64,000 nt of DNA from Bacteroidales bacterium (GTDB lineage: Bacteria > Bacteroidota > Bacteroidia > Bacteroidales > Lentimicrobiaceae). Below the pieces are notes generated by a model. The model was not told the origin of the DNA. It did no database searches and was given only the letters and a program-made list of their open reading frames with translations. Below are positions 6,873 to 15,796 of the stretch, one piece after another; position 1 is the first letter of the stretch, and each line of letters begins with the position of its first letter. Made by a program: the position numbers and the translations under genes. Location: positions 293,501 through 357,500 of the forward strand of contig JADJEQ010000037.1 of the NCBI GenBank assembly GCA_016709025.1, written 5' to 3'.

Positions 6873-9386
6873 TTATTGGTTGGCGTCGCGAAGCATTTTC
6901 AGTTTTGCTTCAAGCAACTGAAGTTCTTCCTTGGCTTTATCGATCTTTTTCTCAAATTCCTGTTTTAGCAGATTGGCTGTTTTGGATTTGGCGAAAAACC
7001 CGATGTTGTTTTCCCAGGTCTTGATTTCGTCCTGCAATTGCTGAATCTTGCCCTGAACAAAACCTCTTTCTTTGCTGATGACTCTTCCGGCATCGGGAGC
7101 ATCTTTGGACATGCGTTCAACACGACTGCGATAATTCATAGCACCCATGGAAACAGAATCCATTTTCAGCTTTTCGAAATGCTTGTTTATCAGCGCCCTG
7201 AATTCGGTCTGTAGCTTGTCTTTCTCCCTGATGGGAACATGTCCGATTTCCATCCACTGCCTCTGGTAGTCTTTGAGTGTGTCAACCGCAAGGTTACGAT
7301 CATCACCCACAGAGAATTCCTTTACTTTTTCGATCAGGTCGAGTTTCAGTTTCAGATTTTCCTCTTCGTGGCCCGAAACATTCTTGAAATATTCCGATTT
7401 GGTTGAGAAAAATTCATCGCAGGCAGCCCTGAAACGTTTCCAGATGCGGTCGCTTTGTTTACGCGGCACAGGTCCTATTTTCTTCCATTCATTCTGCAGG
7501 TTGATCAGATCGCGACTGGTATTTTTCCAGTCGGTACTGCTGCGCAATGCTTCAGCCTGAACGCACAAATCGAGCTTCAGGTTGAAGTTGTTCATCTGCT
7601 GTTCCTTCAGCTTATTGAAATACTCCTTCTTGGCATTAAAGAAACCATCGAGCGAAGTTTTGAACCTGGCCCAGATCTCATTGTTCTGTTTTTTGGGAGC
7701 AGGTCCAATGGTCTTCCAGATTTTCAGCAATTCAGTAAACTGTGCTGTAACATCCTGCCATGCTTTTATAGAGTCGCTTTCAGTAGCTACGAGCTGTTCA
7801 GCTTTCTCACACAGGATAACTTTAGCAGTCAGGTTCTGCTCAAGGCTTTCCTGCATTTCGTTGTAGTATTCGCGGCGGCGCTCATTGATTTTCTCAGTGG
7901 CACTGCGGAACCGATCCCAGAGTTCATCTTTCTTATCCTGGGGAACCGGCCCTATCTCCTTCCACTCTTCGTGGTATTGCTGGAGATTTTTGAAGGATTT
8001 TATGATGGATGGTTCAAGCAACAACTCTTCAGCTTTCTCACATAAGTGAATTTTAGCTTCCAGATTTTTCTTCAGATCAAGATCTTTCAGTTCCTTGTTG
8101 ATTTTAACTTTATCAAAGAACTTTTCTACCAGGAAATGATAATTTTGCCAAAGGGTGTTGATTTCACCTTTGGGAACCATTCCTATTGTTTTCCAGCGAT
8201 CCTGAAGAATTTTAAACTCATCGTAGGTTTTTTTCAGTGTTTCCTCTGAATTGATGAGTACCTTAAGTTCGTCGAGAATCTGGCTTTTTGCCTCCAGGTT
8301 TTTAATCTTGAGTTTTTCCTGCTCCTCGTTGTATTTCCCTTTATTCTGCTTGTATATATTAAATGCCGCTTTAAACCTTTCCTCAATGGCATCATCCTGA
8401 ACCGGCTGTGCCTCTGCTGGGGCTTCAGCATCTGGTTCGTCGGCTACCTCTGCAAGTTTCTGGTATTGCTCCTGCTTGAATTCCTTGTTCAATTTCAGGA
8501 AAGCCAGCCGGATAAGGCCAACAGCTGATTTTATTGTATTGACATTGCTATCCTTAACCAAATCCTCGAGCTTTTCAACCAGTTGTTCACGGTCAAGGTT
8601 TTCAAACAAAGGATTGGCCTCTGTTTCATGCTCATGAATTTCAAGTTCATCAGACTCATCCTCGTCGGCAGAATCTTCCGGCACTAAAAGAATCTCTTCA
8701 TTAACCGGGGCTGGGGGATCAACCTTAACCAATTCAATTGCAGCTGTTTTCAGGTCCGCAACCAAAATTGGCTCAGCAATATGTTCTTCCTCCGGAGCTG
8801 AAATCTCTTCTGAAGCAACTATAGTGTCTTCAGCTTTTTCTGGTTCAGTTGATGTAATTTCCTCAGCAACAACTTCGTTTTCCACAACCGGCTCTTCCAC
8901 AACAGGAGAAATAACATCTGAAGCAGCAACTGTGGCTTCAGCCTGCACTGCTTCTGTAGTTTCCGTATGCTCTTCCGCAGCAACTTCCGGTACAACATCA
9001 GATTCTGCTTCAGTTGAAGAAAACGCATCCGGAACCGGAGCTGTTTCTGTTGTTTCAGCAATCTCTTCAACTACTTCCGGCGCATCATCTGAAATCTCTG
9101 TAGAATGATGTATCGCTTCAGCAATTTCTGTCTCAATGACAGGAGCTTCACCGGTTTCAACTTCAGTTTCTGCAACAGTTGGTTCTGGTTCAACATTCAG
9201 AGGCATTTCTGGTTGTTCTTCTTCACTTCCGCTAATCTGGTCTTCAACAAGATCCTGAGCTATTTCATCAGTATGATCTTCGGTGTTTTCAACAATTTCA
9301 ACCGTTTCTTCAACGGGAAGGGAATTCGCCTCCTGAGCAGGATTTACTTTCTCAGGATTTTGATTGGATTGGTCTTTCGTTTCCAT
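6873..9386 (-). CDS. DUF349-repeat protein with acidic N-terminal region
   Basis: 837 residues from the ATG at 9384-9386 (METKDQSNQNPEKV); the 23-residue in-frame extension upstream is poor in coding features. Residues 1-~250 are extremely Glu/Val/Ala-rich (repeats such as EIAETTET, VVEEPVVENEV), so disordered and acidic. The remainder holds about five DUF349 helical repeats of ~75 residues, each with a W-K-x-I-G-P-V-P-K/R signature (for example RWKTIGMVPKGE, EWKEIGPVPQDK, IWKTIGPAPKKQ, EWKKIGPVPRKQ, QWMEIGHVPIRE) and a D/E-x-F-F helix. A basic coiled coil (KIDKAKEELQLLEAKLKML) closes the protein. The family is widespread in Bacteroidota and its function is not established. Predicted cytoplasmic. 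Confidence 0.85.
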   Translation of the reverse strand: METKDQSNQNPEKVNPAQEANSLPVEETVEIVENTEDHTDEIAQDLVEDQISGSEEEQPEMPLNVEPEPTVAETEVETGEAPVIETEIAEAIHHSTEISDDAPEVVEEIAETTETAPVPDAFSSTEAESDVVPEVAAEEHTETTEAVQAEATVAASDVISPVVEEPVVENEVVAEEITSTEPEKAEDTIVASEEISAPEEEHIAEPILVADLKTAAIELVKVDPPAPVNEEILLVPEDSADEDESDELEIHEHETEANPLFENLDREQLVEKLEDLVKDSNVNTIKSAVGLIRLAFLKLNKEFKQEQYQKLAEVADEPDAEAPAEAQPVQDDAIEERFKAAFNIYKQNKGKYNEEQEKLKIKNLEAKSQILDELKVLINSEETLKKTYDEFKILQDRWKTIGMVPKGEINTLWQNYHFLVEKFFDKVKINKELKDLDLKKNLEAKIHLCEKAEELLLEPSIIKSFKNLQQYHEEWKEIGPVPQDKKDELWDRFRSATEKINERRREYYNEMQESLEQNLTAKVILCEKAEQLVATESDSIKAWQDVTAQFTELLKIWKTIGPAPKKQNNEIWARFKTSLDGFFNAKKEYFNKLKEQQMNNFNLKLDLCVQAEALRSSTDWKNTSRDLINLQNEWKKIGPVPRKQSDRIWKRFRAACDEFFSTKSEYFKNVSGHEEENLKLKLDLIEKVKEFSVGDDRNLAVDTLKDYQRQWMEIGHVPIREKDKLQTEFRALINKHFEKLKMDSVSMGAMNYRSRVERMSKDAPDAGRVISKERGFVQGKIQQLQDEIKTWENNIGFFAKSKTANLLKQEFEKKIDKAKEELQLLEAKLKMLRDANQ

Positions 9387-9578
9387 CAGGGATTCAAATG
9401 AATGATTAATAATAGATTTAGCAAGCATTCCTACCATGTCCGGACAAATGTCCATTTCCGGCTAATTCAATGAAAATTAAGAGATTTTCCGGTAAAGGCC
9501 TACGGGCCGGCAACTATGGAGGCGGGATTTAAACTGTTTATTTCTCAGTTATTTAGGTTCGCAATGTTTTCAGGGATG

Positions 9579-9586
9579 CAAAGGTA
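9579..9586 (-). promoter_or_regulatory. Candidate -7 element (TACCTTTG) for the DUF349 gene
   Basis: Read on the minus strand this is TACCTTTG, matching the Bacteroidota -7 consensus TAnnTTTG. No clear -33 TTTG is present at the usual distance. It would give a leader of about 185 bases. Confidence 0.35.
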
Positions 9587-9662
9587 ATAATATTCTTTTG
9601 TTACAGTACATCTTTTAATTCAATTCGGAAACAATAATTATTTGGGTTTAAGGCCCTGTAAA

Positions 9663-11990
9663 TCAAAGCGGTCTTTTGTTAAAAATGAGGTAACCGAATT
9701 TAAGGAAGAACGACCAGGGCTCATTTTCTCCGCTGAAATAATTGAGACTTAAACTGATGGGCCCTACGGGACTAAAGTAAACAACAGCAGTAGTGGCCAT
9801 TGGGAAAATCTTGATTTCAGTAGCATCCTCAGCAAGACGTGTAACAGGTATTTGCTCAATACCCCTGGTTGGAACAAAAAGGTATGCTTCGAGTCTCCAA
9901 TCGATTTTTTTGGTAAAAGAGTATAAATTCTTTGATCCTACAGCCAGAAATTTGTTTGCCCTGAACTGCGGCATAAATCGGATGTTGCTTTCCGGGATAG
10001 GCTGAAATGCAGTAGCAGAAAGGATGCTGGAAGAGTAATTGCTGAAAAAATTCTGTGTTGAGTAATGTGCTTGCGTGAACACCCCAAACCTGAATTTGCC
10101 AATCTTTTTATAGTAATTATCATAGGTAAGCTGAACCTGCAACCAGGAATGATTGCGGGAAAATTCTTCATCGGTCAGTGAGGTACTTCCCGGCCGGTAA
10201 TCTTCCCGGCCAAAAACAAAATGGGTTTCAATGGCCAGCCTGGCACCGCTGCTTGCATATTCTTTCCTGTTCAGACTGTTGAACTCCAGTAATACACCCG
10301 GTGAATAAAAATGAAAACTGGTCCTGTCTAGGGTATCGTTGCGGGAATAAATATTGGTTTGATAATATTCATCCCGGTTAACCCCAATTTGAAAATCGAA
10401 TGCCAGCACACCATCGTTGGTTACCGGGAAACCCGACATAATTGAAAAGAAATTATCGCGTTCAATCAGGAAATAAGGGTCTTCATCTTCAAAAAAGTAG
10501 GTATTCGTCTTAAAAAAGTTAAACTTATTAAAAGTAAATTGTGATTTGATAAAAAAAGGCAGGCGTCTGGGAAAATCTATCCGGCCTTCGACCATACCGG
10601 AATTATAAAACCGTCCGAAATATGAATTGGCCTGCAACCGCAGGGAATTCCTGTTCCAACTGTTGTACTGGAGTTTCAGAAACAACTCGTTTACAGCGCT
10701 GGAGGTAACTGCTCCTCCAACCGATGTCAAAAGCTGGTTCTGGGCTTTTATATCAAGCATAAGATCGTAAAAGCCCGATTCCCGGTTGAAATAAAGCCGG
10801 GGGTAAATATGCTCTATCTTTTCTTCTGAAATCAGCTTGAAATACTCCGGCTCGATCATGTCAAGGCTCAGGCTGGCCATCTTGTTTACCTTCCCGGGTT
10901 TCGCCTGATTAAAAGTATTCTTCCGGAGCATCCGGTTAACATTTTCAAATTGCCCGCTTTTGAGCCCGGTAACATGAAAATTTCCTATTAAAAGGGGAGG
11001 TTTTTTTTTGATAAAAGCAGCCCTTTTTGCATCTACTTCGGCCTGAGGTACTTTTCCGACAATAAAAGATCTTATTTCCGGAATCATCCTTTTTGCTGCA
11101 ACGTAGCCACTGTCGATAAATTCCTTTGTATTACTGAAATCAATGACATTTACTTTTTTCAGATTGGGCTTTATCAGAACCCCGTTCTCGCACATTACAG
11201 AGTAATCGCTTTTCAGCATCAGCATATTCTGAAGCTGTGAGATAATATTATCTGCATCAGGTTCAGCATAATTGGCAGACGCCTGGCTGCCAATGATAAT
11301 ATCCGGGAAGAAGTTATCCATCATGACATCGGAAGGAAAATTATTATACATCCCTCCGTCGAAAAGCAATTTTCCATCTATACTGATGGGTTTAAAGTAG
11401 AACGGGAAAGTCATGGATGCGCGGATGGAGCTTCCCAGGTCACCTTTACTTAAGGCAACCGCTTCCGTGCGGGCAATATCTGACGCCATGCACCTGAACG
11501 GGATCATCAGACTATCGAAATCATAATTCGCAGCAGCACTCGCCCCGGCAAAAATCTTCATAAATACAAAATCCATCAAAACCGGCGAAACGATATTCGA
11601 AGGCAAACTGGGTGTCAGCAGCGAATCAACCCGGAATCTAAAATCTGCCCAGGAAGCATCAGGCCTGGGTTTTTTGAAAAAATAGGTATATTTTTCGTCA
11701 ATGTTCCCTGAAACCCAGTAGTTAAACTCAGAAGAGGTAATCATTGCTTCCATTTCATCGGGAGAATAACCAGAAGCATACAATCCGCCAATAATAGCAC
11801 CCATGGATGTCCCGGTAATGTAGTCAATCGGGATCCCTTCTTCCTCGAGTGCCCTGATAACGCCAATGTGGGTAACCCCTTTTGCCCCTCCCCCACTCAG
11901 CACGAGGCCTACTTTCTGGGCATTTGCAGGAAAGACCAGGATTGTGAAAGTAAATAAAGCAAAAAGAAATTTTAAAACATTTATTTTCAT
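9663..11990 (-). CDS. Patatin-like phospholipase with C-terminal outer-membrane barrel
   Basis: 775 residues from the ATG at 11988-11990, which directly precedes a signal peptide (MKINVLKFLFALFTFTILVF, cleavage after PANA). Residues ~26-320 are a patatin domain: oxyanion hole GGGAKG (33-38), nucleophile elbow GTSMG with Ser62, and the catalytic-dyad DGG at 211-213. Next comes a POTRA-like stretch (LLIGNFHVTGLKSGQFENVNRML) and a ~400-residue beta-barrel of Bac_surface_Ag (BamA/TpsB) type ending in GYLIFNKRPL. The order patatin-POTRA-barrel is that of PlpD-type (type Vd) autotransported lipases, so the lipase probably acts at the cell surface or outer membrane. All catalytic residues are present. 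Confidence 0.88.
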   Translation of the reverse strand: MKINVLKFLFALFTFTILVFPANAQKVGLVLSGGGAKGVTHIGVIRALEEEGIPIDYITGTSMGAIIGGLYASGYSPDEMEAMITSSEFNYWVSGNIDEKYTYFFKKPRPDASWADFRFRVDSLLTPSLPSNIVSPVLMDFVFMKIFAGASAAANYDFDSLMIPFRCMASDIARTEAVALSKGDLGSSIRASMTFPFYFKPISIDGKLLFDGGMYNNFPSDVMMDNFFPDIIIGSQASANYAEPDADNIISQLQNMLMLKSDYSVMCENGVLIKPNLKKVNVIDFSNTKEFIDSGYVAAKRMIPEIRSFIVGKVPQAEVDAKRAAFIKKKPPLLIGNFHVTGLKSGQFENVNRMLRKNTFNQAKPGKVNKMASLSLDMIEPEYFKLISEEKIEHIYPRLYFNRESGFYDLMLDIKAQNQLLTSVGGAVTSSAVNELFLKLQYNSWNRNSLRLQANSYFGRFYNSGMVEGRIDFPRRLPFFIKSQFTFNKFNFFKTNTYFFEDEDPYFLIERDNFFSIMSGFPVTNDGVLAFDFQIGVNRDEYYQTNIYSRNDTLDRTSFHFYSPGVLLEFNSLNRKEYASSGARLAIETHFVFGREDYRPGSTSLTDEEFSRNHSWLQVQLTYDNYYKKIGKFRFGVFTQAHYSTQNFFSNYSSSILSATAFQPIPESNIRFMPQFRANKFLAVGSKNLYSFTKKIDWRLEAYLFVPTRGIEQIPVTRLAEDATEIKIFPMATTAVVYFSPVGPISLSLNYFSGENEPWSFFLKFGYLIFNKRPL

Positions 11991-12096
11991 GACCTTACCT
12001 GTCCAGAAACAATTATTATCAGGTATGTAAAGATAACTAAAGCAGCGATGCAATTATCCATTACACCGCTGCCAAAAAGCAAAACAATGAAAATTA

Positions 12097-13281
12097 TCAG
12101 ACCAGATCCAGCCCTTGTTCCAGGTCGCTGATCAAATCTTCAACATCTTCAATTCCAACAGAATATCTGACAAGGCCATCGGTAATCCCTGCTTTGGCTT
12201 TGGCTTCGGCAGACACTTTGGAATGTGTCATCGATGCAGGATGCTGAATGAGCGTTTCAACACCTCCCAATGAAACTGCCAGTATAGCTACTTTAACATT
12301 GTCCATCAATATTTTACCGGCTTTCAGTCCGCCTTTCAGTTCAAAGCTGATCATTGAGCCAAAACCATCCATTTGCCGGGTAGCCAGTTCATGTTGCGGA
12401 TGTGATTTAAGTCCCGGATATTTCACCCAGGCAACTTTGGGATGATTTTCAAGGTAAGCGGCAATTTCCATCGCATTTCCCTGTGACCTGTCAATCCTGA
12501 TTCCGAGGGTCTTGATACCACGAATAACCATGTAGGCCTGATGAGGATCCATGTTGCAACCGAGTGTCACCATCATGCTTCTGAGTTTTTTACCCAGGGC
12601 ATCGTCTTTGGTTACGATCATTCCGGCAACAATGTCGGCATGTCCGTTCAGAAATTTTGTCATCGAATGAAAAACAACATCGGCGCCTAATTCCAATGGT
12701 CGTTGTAAGTAAGGGCTGCTGAAGGTATTATCAACTACCAATACCATCTTGTGTTCATGTGCCAGCTTAGCGCATTCAACCAGGTCGGTTATATCCATGG
12801 TTGGATTTGCAGGAGTTTCAACATACAACATTTTGGTGTTTGGTTTGATGGCAGCTTTCACCTCATCAAGGTTGGCGGTATTCACATAGGTGGATTCCAC
12901 TCCGAATCTCGACCAGTGCTGTTCCATCACAACCCTTGACGGCCCGTAAACCGCTGCAGAACTAACAATATGGTCGCCCTTCGACAGTAGCGCCATATAG
13001 ATCGTGTTTACAGCTGCCATACCCGATGATGTGGCTATTCCCTGTGTCCCTGTTTCAAGGTCGGCAACCAGTGTTTCAAGTGCATGAATGGTAGGGTTTC
13101 CTATCCGGGTATAAATATACCCGTCTTCTTCTCCCGAGAAGCATTTGGCACCATGGTCGGCGCTTTCAAAAATAAATGTCGAAGTCTGATAAATGGGGAC
13201 TGTGGCACTGCCAAGCGGGTTTTCGAATTCACCACTGTGAATAAGGCGGGAGTTAATTCCCAGTTTTTTAGAATGTTTCAT
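12097..13281 (-). CDS. Cys/Met metabolism PLP-dependent enzyme (methionine gamma-lyase / cystathionine lyase type)
   Basis: 394 residues, fold type I PLP enzyme. The Schiff-base lysine is Lys209 in SMTKFLNGHADIVAG; the phosphate-binding Y57-x-R59 (YIYTRIGNPT) and SSGMAA, and the Asp in VVDNTFSSPYLQRP, are all present. The family includes cystathionine gamma-synthase, cystathionine beta/gamma-lyases and methionine gamma-lyase. In classic methionine gamma-lyases the loop after 'YG' carries a reactive Cys (YGCT); here it reads VYGPSRVV, so I would not assign methionine gamma-lyase firmly. It is followed by a VOC-family gene preceded by the DUF134 gene, all on the minus strand with short gaps, so the three may form one unit. 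Confidence 0.85.
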   Translation of the reverse strand: MKHSKKLGINSRLIHSGEFENPLGSATVPIYQTSTFIFESADHGAKCFSGEEDGYIYTRIGNPTIHALETLVADLETGTQGIATSSGMAAVNTIYMALLSKGDHIVSSAAVYGPSRVVMEQHWSRFGVESTYVNTANLDEVKAAIKPNTKMLYVETPANPTMDITDLVECAKLAHEHKMVLVVDNTFSSPYLQRPLELGADVVFHSMTKFLNGHADIVAGMIVTKDDALGKKLRSMMVTLGCNMDPHQAYMVIRGIKTLGIRIDRSQGNAMEIAAYLENHPKVAWVKYPGLKSHPQHELATRQMDGFGSMISFELKGGLKAGKILMDNVKVAILAVSLGGVETLIQHPASMTHSKVSAEAKAKAGITDGLVRYSVGIEDVEDLISDLEQGLDLV

Positions 13282-13320
13282 TGAATTCCAATTTTTATAA
13301 TTGTTAACGGTGTAATACTC

Positions 13321-13737
13321 TTAATAAACAACCGGATAATCTCCTGAACTGACCTCCTTGATTTCAAACCGGTTTCCTGTTTTATCGCTGATAAATGCAA
13401 TGGATCCGGCAGGCCTTGTAATCATAATTAACTGGTATCCGGATCTTTCAGCATTAAGGCAAATTTCATTCTTATTGGATACCGTAAGGCAAATATGAGA
13501 AATACCTGGCTTAAAAAATCCGACTGTGTGAAAAAGCTCAAGTTTAAGCCCGTCTTTTTCAATCAGAGTGACTTCCAGTTCATGTTCAAAACCAAAGATG
13601 CTGAAAGCAGTCTTTTGGTCAACTACAAACCGGTATTGTTCAGTGAACCCTAAAACATTGCAGTAGAAGTTTGTGATATCTTCTTTAAATCCAACAGGTA
13701 TGGCGACATGATTCAATATTTTCGTGGGAATGTCCAT
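13321..13737 (-). CDS. VOC (glyoxalase/bleomycin resistance) family protein
   Basis: 138 residues with the paired beta-alpha-beta-beta-beta layout of the vicinal oxygen chelate fold: LNHVAIPVGF at the start (first metal-ligand His position), a central HICLTVSNKNEICLNAERSGY and a terminal IAFISDKTGNRFEIKEV with the usual terminal acidic ligand. Substrate cannot be told from sequence. It begins 10 bases after the DUF134 gene ends, so the two are translationally coupled, and the PLP enzyme follows 39 bases after it. Confidence 0.75.
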   Translation of the reverse strand: MDIPTKILNHVAIPVGFKEDITNFYCNVLGFTEQYRFVVDQKTAFSIFGFEHELEVTLIEKDGLKLELFHTVGFFKPGISHICLTVSNKNEICLNAERSGYQLIMITRPAGSIAFISDKTGNRFEIKEVSSGDYPVVY

Positions 13738-13746
13738 CCTTCCTTT

Positions 13747-14340
13747 CTATTTAACAGATGGCCCCAGAGGATGATGCTCCCGGATCATTCCGGAACCACA
13801 GAAAGTACATATCAGGCTGCGGCAAGGAATACCAGATTGATGTGAAATTCTGAGACTGCAGCGCGGACAAACGCAGTAACCTGTCTGATGAACGGCCGGA
13901 CGGGGCAGAAGGTCGCTGTTCTTAACCTGCACCAGGCGACTGACATCAACAATATTTGCACTCCGGCAAACAGGACAATCACTAACTTTTTTCTGATTGT
14001 CAGGCAAACAGAATGCTGTATTACACGCTTTGCATTTGAACCAGGATTCATCAAATGAAACATTTCCCCCTTCAATCACTAAAGAGAGCCCTTCAACAAC
14101 CGCCCTCGTCAGCTTCTGCCTTGCCTGGTCATAGATCCTTGAAAAGGTAGGCCTCGATACCTCCATCCGGTCAGCTGCTTCCTGCTGGGCAATTCCTTCA
14201 TAATCAGACAACCTCAGTGATTCATACTCTTCGTAAAGAAGTGTAATGCTGCCGTTGGAACCTGATGCAATGCCAAATGGCGCAAAGCCGGTTGCTATTG
14301 GCGGACGGTGAATCCTTCTGCTTCGTTTCGGTCGGGGCAT
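13747..14340 (-). CDS. DUF134 family DNA-binding protein with zinc-ribbon C-terminus
   Basis: 197 residues. Residues 1-~90 match the DUF134 signature: MPRPKRSRRIHRPP at the start, then a sigma-70 region 4-like helix-turn-helix (LYEEYESLRLSDYEGIAQQEAADRMEVSRPTFSRI, with SRPTFSRIYDQAR as the recognition helix). The C-terminal half holds four cysteine pairs (CKAC, CPVC, CPRC, and C-x6-C-x2-C in CRSLICTFC), so likely zinc ribbons, an extension longer than the basic DUF134 protein. Members are thought to be transcription regulators. It heads the possible unit with the VOC and PLP genes. Confidence 0.8.
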   Translation of the reverse strand: MPRPKRSRRIHRPPIATGFAPFGIASGSNGSITLLYEEYESLRLSDYEGIAQQEAADRMEVSRPTFSRIYDQARQKLTRAVVEGLSLVIEGGNVSFDESWFKCKACNTAFCLPDNQKKVSDCPVCRSANIVDVSRLVQVKNSDLLPRPAVHQTGYCVCPRCSLRISHQSGIPCRSLICTFCGSGMIREHHPLGPSVK

Positions 14341-14359
14341 GCCTGAATTATTATGTCCT

Positions 14360-14381
14360 CAAAGTTATGAACATTTGTTCA
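14360..14381 (-). promoter_or_regulatory. Candidate promoter and operator upstream of the DUF134 gene
   Basis: On the minus strand 14367-14360 reads TAACTTTG, a -7 element of TAnnTTTG type, 20 bases before the ATG. Overlapping its upstream side, 14368-14381 is the inverted repeat TGAACA-TT-TGTTCA, a good size for a dimeric HTH operator. Autoregulation by DUF134 is inferred from position only. Confidence 0.4.
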
Positions 14382-14396
14382 ATTAGCATTCATGGA

Positions 14397-14999
14397 TCAC
14401 TTATTCTTTTTCAGCCCATAGGAAATACTGTCGAAAATAGTTCGTGATCGCCTGTTTTTGAAAATTCCTTCATTGATGGCTTTTACATCCTCTATGGTAT
14501 AAAATGCGTTGGGATTAAACCGGTTGATGATGGAGACGACGTGTTCCACATCTTTGCGTTTAATAATACTGAATACAATATTCACCTTACCCATTGCACC
14601 TTCAGCTTCCACAGAAGTTACTCCATAGTTATTCTCACGGAGATAGGCAATCAGGTCGCGGGTATCTTTCCTGGGAATAATCCTCACCAGAACATTTCCA
14701 ATTGATAACTTTTCCTCGAGAACCATTCCTAAATAATTTCCCATCGCAAATCCACCACCATAAGCAATATAGCACAAAACATTGTCGAGATGCTTCATAA
14801 TCTGACCAACAGCAATCAGCCAGATAATCACTTCAAAAAATCCAAGGAAAGGTGCCAGTCCTTTCTGACCTTTTGAAAGAAAAATAAGCCTTAAAGTACC
14901 TATTGACTGATCGCTGATGCGCGCCACAAAGATGAGCAAAGGCAATATTACCCATGTAAAAATTGGCGAATCCTGAATAAACAGACTTGAAATATCCAT
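14397..14999 (-). CDS. UPF0316 / DUF2179 family membrane protein
   Basis: 200 residues. Three predicted membrane helices in the first ~95 residues (WVILPLLIFVARI, APFLGFFEVIIWLIAVGQI, VLCYIAYGGGFAMGNYLG) with the family motif RISDQSIGTLRLIFLSKG. The C-terminal ~90 residues form a soluble DUF2179 domain (VRIIPRKDTRDLIAYLRENNYGVTSVEAEGAMGKVNIVFSIIKRKD...), a PII/ACT-like fold found at the end of YitT-type proteins. Inner-membrane location; function unknown for the family. Confidence 0.85.
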   Translation of the reverse strand: MDISSLFIQDSPIFTWVILPLLIFVARISDQSIGTLRLIFLSKGQKGLAPFLGFFEVIIWLIAVGQIMKHLDNVLCYIAYGGGFAMGNYLGMVLEEKLSIGNVLVRIIPRKDTRDLIAYLRENNYGVTSVEAEGAMGKVNIVFSIIKRKDVEHVVSIINRFNPNAFYTIEDVKAINEGIFKNRRSRTIFDSISYGLKKNK

Positions 15000-15021
15000 A
15001 TTGCTTAAATTAATTTGCCCG

Positions 15022-15029
15022 CAAAGGTA
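15022..15029 (-). promoter_or_regulatory. Candidate -7 element (TACCTTTG) for the UPF0316 gene
   Basis: Minus-strand TACCTTTG, 22 bases before the ATG, fits the Bacteroidota -7 consensus; a -33 TTTG is not evident. It implies a very short leader. Confidence 0.4.
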
Positions 15030-15169
15030 CTCGAAAAGAGCATTTAAGAAAAAAATGCGTACCTGCCGGATTTATGTTTTATTAATATACCTGCCCAAAA
15101 GGACGGGCTTATTGTAAAAGAAATTAAAAATTTAAACTGTCTCGAATAGTTCAATATGATAAGATTATG

Positions 15170-15327
15170 AGATTCTTCGCTAACGATCAGAAAGACATTG
15201 ATTTACTTTGTTTTTAGAAGAAGGTGGATTTATTGGCGGCTAAACCACCACTAAACCCACTTTCTTCAAACGCTATTGTATTGTCATTCTCAATCCCGCA
15301 CATGCGCGACAGTGAAGTGAAGAATCT
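15170..15327. mobile_element. MITE-like non-coding element with imperfect terminal inverted repeats
   Basis: About 158 bases bounded by AGATTCTTCGCT (15170-15181) and its inverse with one change (15316-15327). Both ends are followed inward by an AGAAxGACA/AGAATGACA-type sequence. A second, internal 16-bp inverted repeat with two mismatches lies at 15217-15232 and 15252-15267. No coding capacity and no clear target-site duplication. The rest of the gap 15000-15451 shows nothing else except the promoter noted for the next gene. Confidence 0.5.
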
Positions 15328-15377
15328 TATAATACATTGAAAAATTTCACCGTACTGATTTAAAATTTAAGACAGAA

Positions 15378-15410
15378 TCTGAAGCAAATCGCTATAGTTG
15401 TGTATATTTG
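15378..15410 (+). promoter_or_regulatory. Promoter of the small membrane protein gene
   Basis: TCTG at 15378-15381, 21 bases of spacer, then TATATTTG at 15403-15410: a good match to the Bacteroidota -33/-7 promoter TTTG-N19-21-TAnnTTTG. Predicted start of transcription about 15417, 35 bases before the ATG. Confidence 0.5.
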
Positions 15411-15451
15411 ATCTGCATTCAAATCTTATTTATTAACTGAAACTATCTTTT

Positions 15452-15730
15452 ATGGAAAATCCTGAGAATAACCCCACTCCTGTTGTTACTACCGGCGACT
15501 GGATCATAACTTTACTGGTATCAGCCATTCCACTGGTGAACATCATCATGTTATTCGTTTGGTCTTTTGGCGGAGGTACCAATCCCAACAAAGCCAACTG
15601 GGCTAAGGCAATTCTTATATGGATAGCCATTTCAATTGTCTTGTGGGTTGCCATTCTTCTCATTTTCGGGTCAGCATTTCTCGGGCTAATGGAATCAGGA
15701 CCCGACTTTATTGACAACCCCTCGTATTAA
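15452..15730 (+). CDS. Small two-helix membrane protein
   Basis: 92 residues. Two membrane helices (about 19-40, IITLLVSAIPLVNIIMLFVW; about 52-77, AILIWIAISIVLWVAILLIFG) joined by a conserved-looking polar turn FGGGTNPNKANWAK. Short polar ends. I recognise this as a common unnamed Bacteroidota protein of the 'GDW...P.VNIIMLFVW.FGGG.NP.KANWAKA' type; no function is known to me. It has its own promoter and is not coupled to the aminopeptidase gene 66 bases downstream. Confidence 0.75.
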   Translation: MENPENNPTPVVTTGDWIITLLVSAIPLVNIIMLFVWSFGGGTNPNKANWAKAILIWIAISIVLWVAILLIFGSAFLGLMESGPDFIDNPSY

Positions 15731-15796
15731 CATACCTATATTCACATGTCTTTGTGTTTCCGGTATTGGCATTCCGGACCTTAAAATCTTTTGCCT

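Noticed and set aside
8824..9401. Ser/Thr/Ala-rich and Phe-rich plus-strand frames
   Set aside because: They are the antisense image of the Glu-rich N-terminal region of the DUF349 protein.
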